64,000 nucleotides of DNA from Alisma plantago-aquatica (taxonomy: Eukaryota; Streptophyta; Magnoliopsida; Alismatales; Alismataceae): the NCBI GenBank assembly GCA_963693085.1, contig OY856409.1, positions 1,165,457,249 to 1,165,521,248 of the forward strand. Direction: 5' to 3'. The notes below the pieces were generated by a model. That model was given only the letters and a program-made list of their open reading frames with translations, searched no databases and was not told the DNA's origin. Below, one piece after another: positions 23,966 through 35,565 of the stretch; within the stretch, counting starts at the first letter, position 1; each line of letters starts with the position of its first letter. The position numbers and the translations under genes are program-made.

Positions 23966-24134
23966 ATCTATGTGGTCGATAGAAGGAGTTGTATCCTCAA
24001 GGACTATAGAGGCTAAGAAAGCTCTACACCCTTACGAGTCTAGCTTTTCACCTTTTATGGCAGAGATAACAAATTTCTAATCCTCTTGCTTCCTACACTT
24101 GGCACACAATCTTCCCTCAATAGGATGTGACAAA

Positions 24135-25349
24135 CTAAACTTTGATTCTTAAAAAAATAGCTTTGTACATCTTCAACCAATCCATTCCCAGGATGACATC
24201 AAAGGCGATCATGTCGAGCAAGATGAAATCTGAGGGAAACATTATACCAGATATATAGAGGTCCATGGTCGGAGTTTGGAGAGACAAAGAGAAGATCTTA
24301 CCACTAGGGGTTTTTACATCTAATATATGGTCCATATACTTAGATTATATTTCTAACATAGAAGCAAGCTGACAGGATATGAAGGTATTGGATGAGCCAA
24401 AATCAAACAGTGCCTTTATAGGATGCATATTAAGATGTAAGGTACCTTCAATAACTTCATTATCTTTGCCTTCTTCCTCAGCATTGAGAGAAAACACTCT
24501 CCTATTCTGCCTCTCCACTGGCGGTCGAATCGGGTTCTGGTTGTTATTGTTGTTATAGCCATTACTATGTCTATAGGATTGGAATCTTGGGTATGACTCG
24601 ATGACCAGGGCCTAAGATACCATCTTCTAGAAGGTGTGTGGAAGCTATGGAACAATATGTTGGCCCACCTAGTAATTCATACCCTCTAAGAACAATGTTG
24701 CCCTTCTCTCGGCTCCAAGTTCGATGGTGTAGCATTCTAGAAGTAGGAACTGTTGGATATAGTCAACCACACACATGCCTCCATGATTGAGGCTGTAGAA
24801 CTCGGATTCCTTTTTCCTCAGGAAGGCAGGATAGATGTACTTCTCCCTAAAGAGCTTCAGGAACTAGTCCCACTCCATGGTAGAGGTGTCTCGAGTGCGG
24901 GCGACACCATTCCACCAAACATGTGTTGGTCAGTCCAGCACATATGTCACGAATCAAACCTTCTGGTAAGGAGGGCATGCCATACCTTCGAAGGTCCGAT
25001 CCAAAGCCAACACCCAGTCATCATCTTTATCCACCATGTTGTGTTCACTTTCACCTATGAAGTAGGGTGGTTGCATCTTTATGAAGTCGATGAGGGTGAA
25101 CTCCCTCAGCTTATTGGCGATGGCGGCCACTGTGTGGAGCTGCCCCATCATGGTGGAGAGCAACTGGTACAACATTGCCAGCTCTTGCTCCAATGTGAAG
25201 GAGGGGGTGCCCGAAGTAGTAGGGTTGAGCACACTATGGCTGGAAGGAGTCACAGGAGTGTTTCCCACATTGGAGTCATCAGGGTTAGACTCCTTTCCCT
25301 TGTTCCTAATGTCGAACAAGTCACCTATCCTGAAAGGTAGGGTTAACAT
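24135..25349 (-). pseudogene. Element B gag and protease remnants
   Basis: Gag begins at the ATG at 25349 and stays open to 24954. It includes FTLEQELAMLYQL and a DFIKMQPPYF segment that aligns with gag of element C. A TGA at 24954-24956 and a further TGA and TAG follow. The TAG (near 24864) lies at the same codon as the first TAG of element C. The zinc-knuckle region is badly decayed. The protease region at 24335-24135 keeps a segment equivalent to the retropepsin C-terminal part, with [11 protein letters not shown]. The DSG triad falls near 24405, in decayed sequence. Confidence 0.7.
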
Positions 25350-25484
25350 ATTAAGTTCCCTGGAGTATTTGAATCATAGGTGAGAAAAGAATAGAAGCAT
25401 AGTCGAGAAAAGAATATCTAGAATGTTATTGCCTAAAATCATACTATTTTGGGCAAATCGTATCAGCTTAGGCCAGGACGATAT

Positions 25485-25551
25485 CATATGGGCACGGGAG
25501 TCCTCGTAAACCAAGCTAGTAGTGTAGAGGAAAATATTGTCAGCCCCCGAA
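25485..25551 (-). promoter_or_regulatory. Conserved leader motif of element B
   Basis: This stretch between the primer binding site and the gag start aligns closely with 44244-44316 of element C and 59139-59196 of element D. Shared runs include TTTTCCTC and GAGGACTCCCGTG. It is a candidate packaging or leader signal, because it is kept in an element without genes (D). The function is inferred. Confidence 0.5.
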
Positions 25552-25608
25552 ACCCTAATCCATTCTAGACACCTTTTCTTCAAATTCATGCCCTAATAGT
25601 TGCATAAA

Positions 25609-25621
25609 GGCTCTGATACCA
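25609..25621 (-). other. Primer binding site of element B, initiator tRNA-Met type
   Basis: The minus strand reads TGGTATCAGAGCC, three bases from the LTR edge. This is the standard site for initiator tRNA-Met in chromoviruses. Confidence 0.9.
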
Positions 25622-25624
25622 TGT

Positions 25625-28429
25625 TGTAAAGAGGCGAGATCACCTCCTTACTAAATTTAAAGGAAGTACAAAACATCTATCTTTTTAGAAAGACAAAAGA
25701 TATTGAGGGATGTATGTATAATATTCCAAGTAAATAGGCATGCACTAGATACATTATAAAATGTCAATAGCAGTGGAAATAAAAGTATTAAGCCTATTAC
25801 ATGGCTTTCGTTGTTCATTACATGATTGTTCCCAAAAGAAAAAGATAAGAGAAAATGATCGAGCTATAGCAACCTATACATCCTTTTAGATAGCTTGAGA
25901 TCTACTCCTGAGATGACTTCCTTCAAACTTGTCCTTCTCCTTCCTCAGCACCAACACCTGGGTGGTTGGGAAAGCACCTAGCAAAAGGGGAAAGAAAACA
26001 AGGTATGTGTAACAAAACTAGTCGAGGATAACAAGATAAGTAAAGCCAATAAGAACAGGATAGGGTTCATTATAAGATGAAGACAACAAGAGTATGACGC
26101 TATATTGAATATAAACTTGCCATTAACAATTATATTAAAAAGGATTTACATGTAAGATAATTATGTCTACCTAACTAAGTAGGGTTGAGGCACCTACCGT
26201 ACCTCTAACCTATAGGTGAGGGGAGAATAAGACATTCCCAGTCACCTACAAAATTATATAGGGGAGAATAAAAACATTCCCTAGAGTGATTAAATACATG
26301 CCCTATGTGGGTGGTTGTACATAAGTACTGCTACTCTATATTAAATAAAACATAAATCTACATGCTAGAAAAGTAGTCATGGCGAGAGTAGTCATAATAT
26401 TCAATAAGCATGGATGTGGGGTATAAGACCCAAACAAGAAAAAATTATAATCTTCTTTGAGGCATGAACAACATTAGGATTCACGAATAGAAGATTTGGG
26501 GTTCATTTAAGCCCCATTAGGAAAATATAGGGTTTGGCTGCAACTATCCCAACATAGGGTGTAAATAATGCACATACATAAAGAGGGATTGCACACATGT
26601 CTCATATAATTTCAACTACCAAATTTCATCACTTTGTTGAGTCAAAGACCAACTTCTCCTATTCCAATGTATAACCATGTATTAGGGTATGTGATATGCA
26701 TTAATGTAAAGAAAACCCCTATTTTCAAATTTTTGCACAAAACTTTGATTTAGACTCTGAAAACATCACCATTGATCTAGTTAGGTTCTTCTGATTAAGG
26801 AAACATATAATTTTGCATATTTTGGAGTTATGATGATTAAGATGTAATTTTTATGGTTTTTATGCATTAAATTCATTTTACAAAAATCACCCTCCGTAAA
26901 ACCACAAATAAAACCTTGAAAATATTTTAATTAGATAGGTATTAATTTTCGAGTTCCAAAACATATTTATTTGTCAAAATTGTATAACAGGATTAGAAGA
27001 TATGAATTTTTCAATACTTACCAATAGGAAATTGCCACATCATCAAACCGATCGAGATAATTGAAGAGAGAGGGAGAGGGAGAAAACACCATTTGACCCA
27101 AGATCAGATTTGAAGTTGAATAGGTAACTAAACTATAGCTTATAGAGAAGGTAAAATAGCAAGAAACTAAAACCTAAGAAGAACATGGTAAATAGAGATG
27201 GAGATCATCGATTTTAAACATAGAAGCATGAGTTTTAAGCATGTAAGTAAGAAATATATGAGAAGGGGTTAACAAAACTTGCCTCTAGGAAGGTAAGAAG
27301 GTCCAAATAGAAAGGAACTTGAGATTAGAAGGTCTGGTTTCTCCAAGCCAAGCTCCTTTCTTGAGCAAAGATCACCTTTTCCACTTTAGAGGTGCAAACC
27401 CTAGCAAAAGAGCATGGAGATGAGATGTTTTTGGGTTCTAGGTGGAGATTTACCATGTAAGGTCATGGTTATGACCTGAATAAGGTGGGAGGAATACTAA
27501 AAGCATGAAAATAGGGAAGGAAAGGAGGATACTTACTAGTTTTGGTCAAAATCACCAAGGAGGAGCTTAAGAAAAAATAAAGAAATTTGGAACCTTAGGA
27601 GCCTTCTTCACCAAGGTAGGCGACCTCTTTTACCTTGGGATAGCAACTTCATTGACAAACATAGAAGGAATGATTCTCTAAGATAGAGGAAAGAGAAGGA
27701 TAGTATTGCTTGGATTGGGAGGTGGGAAGGGGTAGGCATGGCTTTATAAAGAAGGGGGCAAGCATGAGGTGTCTATGGGACTTTCCATGTGTCCCTAGCC
27801 TAGGGCTTCATGGACATGGAAGAGGACAAATCATAGAGACTTCTTGTATATAAAAATTCGGTCCTAAAATCCCATGGAGACTTCTCGGCCATTCCCATTG
27901 TCCCTCAAACTAAGAAATAACCCCATTGGTTGATAGCTTTTAAAGATCATATCATTTATAAAGAGGGTAATCCCTATAATGCCCTTAGAGAGAAACACCT
28001 TCAAACCAAGGTACAACCAGGTGCCCCATGATTCAAAATCTCAAGAATGGAAAGGGAATATCTAAGGATTAAAATTCAGGTGATAATTTGCAAAGAAAAC
28101 CTCCCAATTGGGTACATTGCATAAAAGTCTAGAATGTACCTAAAATTGCATAATTTGCACAAACAAATCCAAATCGAACCAAATTTGAAACTTAGGCTCA
28201 TTTTATGTTTTCAAATCACATAAAAAGTTAGATTAAGTTTTAGAGTGCTTAATTATGGTAATTAATCTTTTAATACATTTAATTAAGGTTTAGGGCCTTG
28301 TAATTCTAGCACAAATTAATATACCATTGTTCTACTAAAGTGGTGATTTTGCATTTTAGATCCTTAAATAAGATTTCACTGAGGTATTTGTGTATAAACC
28401 CTTATATTGGTACAATTTGTGAATAAATG
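25625..28429 (-). repeat. 5' LTR of element B, part left of the Copia insertion
   Basis: This aligns with 10287-11909 and then 19753 onward of the 3' LTR, which proves the empty site of element E. It contains the 34-base block shared with element C (26165-26198) and the TTTATAAAG box (27743-27751). It is interrupted at 28430 after the AAATG duplication and resumes at 36990. No gene is present. Confidence 0.88.
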
Positions 28430-28683
28430 TGAAAAACCACTAGAGGGGGGGTGAATAGGGTTTTATGATATTTTTAATATTATTTAATTCAAACAACCAC
28501 AATTGAAATAATAAGAAGGAGACAAGGTGTTTAGAGTGGTTCCAACCTTAGCAAATACTAAGGCATTCAATCCACTACCCGATTGCTTACCCAACTGGAA
28601 TTTTGAAAGTATTAAATTTTATTACCTTTCAAGGAATTTATATAAAATTACATTACTTTCTACACCCTTTGGACAACCTTCAC

Positions 28684-28828
28684 CTTGAAGTAGTTGCACC
28701 AACTTGGAAGCAGCCTTCTTGAAGTAACTTCAAGCTCCCCCTTGAAGTAGCCTTCCTCTTGAAGTAGCCTCCCGTAGTAACAGCCTTCTTGAAGTAGCCT
28801 CCCGTTGTAACAGCCTTCTAGAAGTAGT
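28684..28828. repeat. Minisatellite of GAAGTAGCC-type units in Copia LTR
   Basis: CTTGAAGTAGCC units recur here. A 30-bp unit is present twice (28758-28787 and 28788-28817), whereas the other LTR has it once (35893-35922). The extra unit arose after insertion, or was lost from the right LTR. Confidence 0.75.
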
Positions 28829-29193
28829 CCAAAGCCTCCTTCTTCACCAAGAAGATTAAAACCCTCTCCTATCCACAGCCTCCAACCCTAGGAGTAGCAA
28901 GGAGAGTACAAGCAATAAGAGTGAACAAGAAAGGAAATGAAAATTACAATTACCACTTTGAAGCACAAGGCTTGATTTGCCTATATCAAGCATATAGATC
29001 TCCTAACCAATGAATATTGAAGTGTAGGTTTGGTGGATAGGAGATGCTAGCCTATAGGACACGAATTAGGAGCAAGGGAATGAATGGCCAATGCTAGTGT
29101 TGCTCAATTGCTCAAAACAGATTGCCAATTGTAAGTGTAAACTCAAGTATTGCACAAGTGTATGTAAGTGAGTTTAGGTGTCCTAAGGCATGT

Positions 29194-29206
29194 CCTATTT
29201 ATAGGA
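29194..29206 (-). promoter_or_regulatory. TATA box of Copia LTR
   Basis: The minus strand reads TCCTATAAATAGGA, a strong plant-type TATA box. The other LTR has GTATAAATAGG at about 36297-36308. Its position within the LTR fits a U3 promoter reading into the element. Confidence 0.55.
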
Positions 29207-29339
29207 ATGACCTACAAGTGCTTAAGGACGTTCTAGACACTTTCTAGGGGGTTCCAAGTGCTTAACTAACCGTTAGGTACACTTTAGTTGCTTTAGCAAT
29301 GGCTAGTTAATTAATTCTGAAAGTTGCAGATAGAACACA

Positions 29340-29540
29340 TCTCGGTCGAAGAATTGTCGATCGAGTGTCCTTCTCGGTCAAGTACTTGTTGACCGAAAGA
29401 CTGTCTGGAGCAAGTGTATACAATTTTCATCTCCAACTGCCAACTACCTTGTCTGTTGTGTCTAACGACTACTTAGGTCTTTCTCGGTCGAGGAGTTTGT
29501 CGAACGAGAGTGTCTCGGTCGAGGATTTTGTCGACAGAGA
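29340..29540. repeat. TCTCGGTCGA word array in Copia LTR (left copy)
   Basis: Four hairpin-forming words lie at about 29340-29365, 29372-29396, 29482-29509 and 29513-29540. Each has a left arm TCTCGGTCGA or a variant, a 7-9 base spacer, and a right arm TCGACCGAGA or a variant. They come in two groups about 110 bases apart. The right LTR has the same four at 36445-36645. Confidence 0.8.
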
Positions 29541-29880
29541 TTGACCTTGTTTCAGTGTTTTTAAATGAAGTGCTAAGTGTATGTATGAGTGTGTATATGT
29601 GACACTATTGAAGGGGATGACCTATCTAAGTGTAGTGATTGACTAGGGAAGATCTAACGCTTGATTTACATGATGTCTAAGTACTTGTACATTATATATT
29701 TGTACAAGTTTTACAATTGATTACATTCATGAAATTAAAGCAATTTTAGCATATAGATCTTCCAAATATTTGTCATCCACCTTATTCCTGCAACACTCAA
29801 GTAGCACGTTATATCGACAAGAATGAAATGTTTGTCATTATCAAAACAAAGGGATTTAAATGATGTCCATTTAGCCAACA

Positions 29881-29896
29881 ATCTCCCCCTTTTTGA
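29881..29896 (-). other. Polypurine tract of the Copia element
   Basis: The minus strand reads TTCAAAAAGGGGGAGA directly against the LTR. This form of tract is typical of Sirevirus-like Copia elements. Confidence 0.8.
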
Positions 29897-30185
29897 AGAT
29901 GACAAACATTTCCAAATTACAAATCAACTAGTCTTTAAAATGAGTTGAGTTTCATACCTGAGATTTACTTTGTGAATTTCTTCTCTTGTTTATGAAATGT
30001 GTGCTTATTATTCCCAAAGAAGTATGGAACATAAAATCCAATTCTTTAGGAAATATAGCAACTTTTAATGTAAAGCCAAGAGATTTATGAAACTCATTGA
30101 TTGAGTTTTCAAGGTTACCATTTTAAGATTTACATTTATTTCTCCCCCTTTGTCATTTCAAAAAGATATCCGTTAAAAATAGCCA

Positions 30186-30668
30186 TCAAATCTTTTGAAA
30201 AAGATGTCCATTTGAAAGCCAAAAAATAACACGACTAAAACCATTTTTAAGAGGCACAAAATCAAAGAAAACATCCTCTAAGGGAGTCATGAGTAGTTGC
30301 TTCCTTATTTTGTTAAATTGGTCTAGTGGAAGCGGTTTTGTGAAAATATCAGCCAATTGATCTTCCGTATCAACATGATGAAGGGATGCATGATTCTTAG
30401 AGATATGATCCCGTAAAAAGTGATGACGGATTTCAATATGTTTAGCTCGACTGTGGAGAATGGGATAATGTGCTAAGTTTATAGTGCTTGTGTTTTCACA
30501 AAAGATAGGCGTGGATGAAAAAGTAAAACCATAATCGTTTAACACTTGTTTCATATAGAGCACTTGAGCACAACAAGATCCGGCTGCCATATATTCAGCT
30601 TCAGTTGTAGAGAGGGCAACCGTATTTTGTTTCTTGCTAAACCAAGATATTAAGGCTTTTCCTAACAA
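30186..30668 (-). pseudogene. Copia RNase H
   Basis: This is the RNase H domain at the end of Copia pol. The frame 30668-30186 has TTEAEYMAAGSCCAQ near its start, then RAKHIEIRHHFLRDHI and QLADIFTKPLP, all hallmark Copia RNase H motifs in the right order. It stays open past the usual end for about 40 codons. Upstream it is separated from RT by stops and frame changes. The domain itself looks intact, but the pol gene is broken. Confidence 0.85.
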
Positions 30669-31996
30669 GAAACAACTACCACTAGTGCTCTTGTGACCAA
30701 GTCAACAACCAGCATAGTCGGCATCAGTATAAGCTTTAAAATCCAAGGATTGTCCTTTAGGATACCATAAACCATAACATGTGGTGCCGGCTAAGTATCT
30801 GAAAATTCGTTTAACGGCTTGAAAATGAGAATGCATAGGCTGTGATTGAAATCGAGCACAAAGACCAACTAAAACATGATGTCTGGTCTAGAAGCGGTTA
30901 AGTAAAGAAAACTACCAATCATGGCTCTATATAAGGAATCATCAATAGGTTCCCCATTTTCATCCTTATCAATTTTAGTGGAGGTAGCCATTGGAGTAGT
31001 AGCATGTTTGCGTTGGTCCATCCCAAAATGTTTTAAGAGTTCTTTGGTATACTTTTCTTGGCTTATAAAAATCCCGAAAGGCGTTTGTTAAATTTGAAAA
31101 CCAAGAAAGAAAGTTATTTCACCCATGAGGCTCATTTCAAATTCTTGTTGCATAATATCACTGAATTGTGTGCACAATGATTCATTTGAAGCACCAAAAA
31201 TTATATCATCAACATATATTTGAACAACTAGAAAATCAGATGTGTAAGTTTCAAAAATAAAGTAGAATCTGAATTTCCAATAGAAAAATCATTATAAAAA
31301 AGATAGGTCTTGAGCCTTTCATACCAATTCCTAGGTGCTTGTTTTAATCCATAAAGTGCTTTCTTAAGATTGTAGACATAGTCACCTTTTTTCGGTATTT
31401 CAAAACCAGGTGGTTGGGCAACATACACTTCTTCTTGAATTATTCCATTTAGAAATGCACTTTTTACATCCATTTGGTAAAGTTTGATGTTTTTGTATGC
31501 AGCTATAGCTAGTAGCATTCTAATAACTTCAAGTCTTGCTACAGGTGCATAAGTTTCATCAAAATCTATCCCTTCTTGTTGATTATATCCTTGTGCTCTA
31601 ACCTAGCTTTATTTCTTATCACTACCTCATTTAACTTATTTCTAAAACCCATTTAGTTCCAATAATGGTTTTATCTTGTGGTCTGGGAACTAAGTCCCAT
31701 ACATCATTTTTAGTGAATTGGTTTAATTCTTCTTGCATTGCTATTATCCAATAGTCATCTTTAAGAGCTTCAGACACCTTCTTAGGTTTAATTATAGAAA
31801 CAAATGCCATGTTTGCAACATCTTTAAAAGAAGAACGAGTTTTGACTTTATCATTCAGATTTCCAATGATCAATTCTTGAGGATGATCCATAATGAGTCT
31901 AGGAACATATTGTGTCTCAACTTGGTCATTATTGGTAGTATTTTTTATCAATATCATTTGGTATGGATAAGTTTTCGAATTGATGAGTGAGATCAA
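30669..31996 (-). pseudogene. Copia reverse transcriptase
   Basis: The frame pieces 31996-31631 and 31518-31228 carry the start of RT, with EALKDDYWIIAMQEEL and then [12 protein letters not shown] with PPGFE. The catalytic YVDD box is readable near 31205-31225 in the next segment. The C-terminal RT part (31150-30700) includes a recognisable TASRPDIMF-like segment with scattered stops. At least two frame changes and several stops interrupt it, so it is inactive. The [12 protein letters not shown] segment and the long downstream spacing fit Sirevirus RT. Confidence 0.82.
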
Positions 31997-32762
31997 TTAT
32001 TTCAAGATTTTCATATTTTGGCTCCTCATGAAAAGAGATGTGAATGGATTCCTCAACTTTTCTAGAAATAGTGTTGTAGACTCTAAATGCTTTGCTAGAG
32101 GTAGAATATCCCAAGAAGAAGGCTTTATGTGATTTAGAGTCAAACTTGTCTCTATCCTCTTTAGTGTTTAAAATATAGCATGTTGATCCTAAAGTATGAA
32201 AATAGTCAACCCTAGGTTTCTTAGTATATATGATTTCATATGGTGTTTTCTTCAAATAAGAATGAATAGTTGCTCTATTTAATACATAGCATGTTGTGTT
32301 TACTGCTTCATCCCAAAATGTTTTAGGTGTATTATGTTCGAGCATCATAGTTCTAGCCATTTCTTGTAGTGATCTATTTTTCCTTTCAACTATGCCATTT
32401 TGTTGTGGAGTGTGTGGAGCAGAAAAGTTGTGAGTGTAGCCTTCAAATGTGCAAAATTCTTCAAATAAATGGTTCTCAAATTCTCCACCATGATCACTCC
32501 TAATTGTACATATTTTATTTTGTAATAGATTTTCAATCTTGGAACAAAATTTTATAAAAACTTGAATAGTGTCATATTTGTTTGCAAGAAAATGTACCCA
32601 TGTATATCTACTATAATCATCAACAATAACAAAACAATATCTTTTGCCACCAATAGATTGTGTCCGCATAGGTCCAAATAAATCCATATGAATGAGTTCT
32701 AGGGATCTACAGGTGCTAAGTACATTTTTGGATTTAAAAGAGGTTTTTGTTTGTTTACCCAA
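31929..32762 (-). pseudogene. Copia integrase core and C-terminal part
   Basis: The frame 32762-31929 contains the integrase core: HMDLFGPM and DDYSRYTW with the first catalytic aspartate, RSDHGGEFEN with the second, and QQNGIVERKN with the glutamate. The C-terminal segment KAFFLGYSTSSKAFRVYN is the usual post-core motif of Copia integrases. The zinc-binding part is on the preceding frame (LGHASSHV near 32860), so a frameshift lies near 32760. All three acidic residues are retained. Downstream it runs into the RT frame through another shift near 31950. Confidence 0.85.
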
Positions 32763-33328
32763 AGTGCATGGTTCACAATTTTTAACTTGATCAAAAGATA
32801 AATTGGGAAACCACTAACAAGATCATATTTAACTAGCTTTTTCGTAACATGTGAACTAGCATGACCCAATTTTTTATGCCATAGTTGTAAAGAATTTTCA
32901 TTTGCAAGTAAGCATTTTCCAACTATAGATTTCATAGAGTGAGGTCTAAGAATATAAAGATTTCCAACTCTTTTTCCTTCATTAACAACATTTGTAGTAT
33001 TTTCTATTAGTAGCTTGTAGCAATTTTTGTTGAATAAAACATCATATCCACTATCACATAATTGACTAACACTTATTAAATTATGGTGCAAACCGTCAAC
33101 AAGTAAAACATTTTTTATTTCAAGATTTGTACCAATGTTACCTATTCCAACAATTTTACCTTTACCATTGTCTCCAAAACTGACTGTTCCACTCTTCTTT
33201 TCCTCAAAAGTTTGAAACGCATCCTTGTTTCTAGTCATGTGTTTGGAACATCCTCTGTCGACCACCCAATCCTGCATTAAAATGTAGGTTTTGGTACCCA
33301 TGTGATGGTCTGTTATGGTTAGGTACAT
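32699..33328 (-). pseudogene. Copia protease and integrase zinc-binding region
   Basis: The segment WVVDRGCSKHMT marks the protease active site. The family motif is D-S/T-G, but here it reads DRG (codons at 33251-33259), so the catalytic triad is altered. Downstream, NVLLVDGLHHNLISVSQLCD is the conserved Copia protease region, and LWHKKLGHASSHVTKKL is the start of the integrase zinc-binding module. The frame is open for 209 codons and ends where the integrase core continues in another frame. The protease is probably inactive. Confidence 0.8.
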
Positions 33329-33398
33329 TTAATTAGAAACTGAATAAAGAAAGCTGATCAGAACTTCATTCAGTCGAAAAAAGTTTGACCGACATGTG

Positions 33399-33641
33399 TC
33401 TCGGTCGACCAATTTGTCAATCGAGAAAGTTGTTGTTTTACAGATTAAAAATTGAATAGAATCAGAAGTCTGTTTGGTCGACCATTTTTTGATCGATTTT
33501 TGATCCGATCGATCATTTCTCGACCGGAATGATTGCTGTTTTACTAAGATCTTTGCTGCATATTTTGATTTGTCACAGGCACTTGCTCGGTCGAAGTATT
33601 TCTCGACCGAGGGTATCTCGGTCGAACTGTTTGTTGACCGA
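33399..33641. repeat. TCTCGGTCGA words between Copia gag and protease
   Basis: Self-complementary words of the same family as in the LTRs occur at 33399-33426, 33474-33528 (compound), 33585-33611 and 33616-33641. They lie in an internal spacer between the gag stop (33785) and the protease frame (33328). The spacer also holds an open 122-codon minus frame (33697-33329) that resembles no protein I know and whose residues follow from the words. Confidence 0.75.
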
Positions 33642-33784
33642 ATATGTTTCTGTTTCAGTAATTTATTTATATCAGTTCTGAAATTAACACAATACATGCA
33701 ACTATTTGTTTAGTTGAGATAGGGCATTATGATTTTCAAGAATAAGCATTAGATCATATCTCAACTAAATTACATTCAATTCTT

Positions 33785-35518
33785 CTAAGTTTGAAGTTTG
33801 GGAACCCAAACTAATTCAGAATCCTTCTTCTTATAAGGGCATGAAAAGGAGTAATGTCCAAGACGTAGACAAAAATGACAAAAAATAGAGTCAATTTCAT
33901 TTCTCTTTCTATGAATTGTGTTCTTAGGTACAAACATGATCTTAGTCTTGGATTCTTTAGCTCTTTTTGGTTGATAGAGTTTTCTTTTTGGATCATATCC
34001 TAATCCTCTTCTTCCATTGTAACTAGAGGAAGTTTTTAGAATATTATCAAGAATGTCATTTCCCTTTAAGCCATTTATTTCCCTTTGTAGCTTAGCAATT
34101 TCATCCATCTTTTCATTTATATATATCCTTGCTTGTTCTAAATCAGATAATAGAGAGTTTCTTTCTTTTACAACATTATCATAATCTAGATGATTACATA
34201 GAATAGGTTGGGTCTGAAAATTGTTTAGTTTAGAAAGTAAATCAACCTTTTCTTGAGAAAGAAGATCATGATTTGTTTCTAGAGTAAGTAATTTTATGTT
34301 GCAATCATTTAAATATGTTTTTAAAGATAAATTTTCAAGATCAATATTATTCTTTTCAGAAGAAAGATCATTTAATCTAGCATGTAATTCCTCATTTGTT
34401 TTGGTGACCTTCTTTAGTTTCTTTTTGCAGTCAACATATTTGTCATGAGTTTCTTGTATACTAGCAATTAGATCTTCTTTAGGCAAATCAAGAAGGCTTA
34501 CCTCTTGGGAATCTTCATCATCTTCTTTTGCCATAAGACATTCCACTTTCTCTTCTCCACTTTCACTCTCACTTGATTCATCCCATGCAGCTTTATAAGA
34601 TTTTTCTCCCTTCTTTTTGTGTGAACTTTTCTTTGCTTCCTTAGTTTTAGGGCATTCATTCTTGAGATGTCCTTTCTTTCCACACTAAAAACACCTAGGA
34701 GGGGAAGAAGAAGAACTAGAAATTTTGTTAGATCTAAATCTTTTATATTTCTTACCATTGACAATTAAGGCTTCTTCTCCTTCTTCTTCACTTGTTTCAT
34801 CACTTTCTGGCGTGATGATTTTTGAAGCTTTTAGAGCCACATCTTTCTTTCTTCCTTGTTGTTGTTCATGTTCTCATCGTTCCTCTTCCTCTAAGGTTTC
34901 CTCATGTGCTTCTAGGTTGCCAGTAAGTTGTTCCATCCTTAGTCGGGTGAGGTCATTTGCTTCTTCAATGGCCGTCACTTTGGGCTTGTACTTGGGAGGA
35001 AGAGACCTAAGGATTTTTGATACTTGATCTTCTTCAGCGATTACTTTGCCTAAAGCATTCAAACCATTTACAATAGAAGAAAATTTTGCATATATTTCAC
35101 TAATAGATTCATTTTGATCCATACGAAATTGTTCAAATTTCTGTTTAAGCATTTCGATTTTTGAATTCTTAACTTGAATAGTTCCTTCATATGTTATAGA
35201 AAGTCTATGCCATATTTCATAAGCCGTTTCACAATTTGATATTCTATTGAACTCACCAACAAAAATTGATAAATGAAGTCTACTTACAACCTTTGCATTC
35301 ATTTGGGCAGACTTTACTGTATTAGTATCCCAAGCTGCATACTCCGCTTGGGGAAGTTCATAAAGAGTTGACACCATCCTCCATAAATCCCAACTGATCC
35401 CTTGGAAGTAAAATTGCATTCTCCTCTTCTTGTAGGTGTAGTTAGTACAATCAAATGCTAGAGGTCTAGCCACAAGCGTTCCTTCCAAGTTGAGGTTGTT
35501 GAGCAACCCGTCACCCAT
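33785..35518 (-). pseudogene. gag: Copia gag, long Sirevirus type
   Basis: The 578-codon frame from ATG 35518 to 33785 is interrupted by TGA at 34874-34876 and TAG at 34685-34687, with no frameshift. The N-terminal gag domain is clear from WDLWRMV, AYEIWHRLSITYEGT and MLKQKFEQFRM. The first zinc knuckle (CX2CX4HX4C, about 34640-34690) has the TAG between its first two cysteines. A heptad-rich, lysine- and glutamate-rich segment follows, likely a coiled coil, then a second knuckle CHFCLRLGHYSFSC near 33840-33880. The length and two knuckles fit Sireviruses. The start codon lies just inside the primer binding site. Confidence 0.85.
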
Positions 35519-35546
35519 TCTTCAAGACTCGATTAGAGCTCCTTGA

Positions 35547-35563
35547 AGCCTGCTCTGATACCA
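35547..35563 (-). other. Primer binding site of the Copia element, initiator tRNA-Met type
   Basis: The minus strand reads TGGTATCAGAGCAGGCT, two bases from the LTR edge at 35566. Confidence 0.92.
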
Positions 35564-35565
35564 AT

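Larger units (their letters stand above)
28430..29880 (-). repeat. 3' LTR of the Copia element
   Basis: This is 1451 bp. In plus orientation it runs from TGAAAAACC to GCCAACA. It includes the 30-bp unit repeat (28758-28817), a minus-strand TATA box (29194-29206) and four self-complementary words at 29340-29540. The partner LTR is 35566-36984, whose terminal CA has become CC. Confidence 0.9.
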
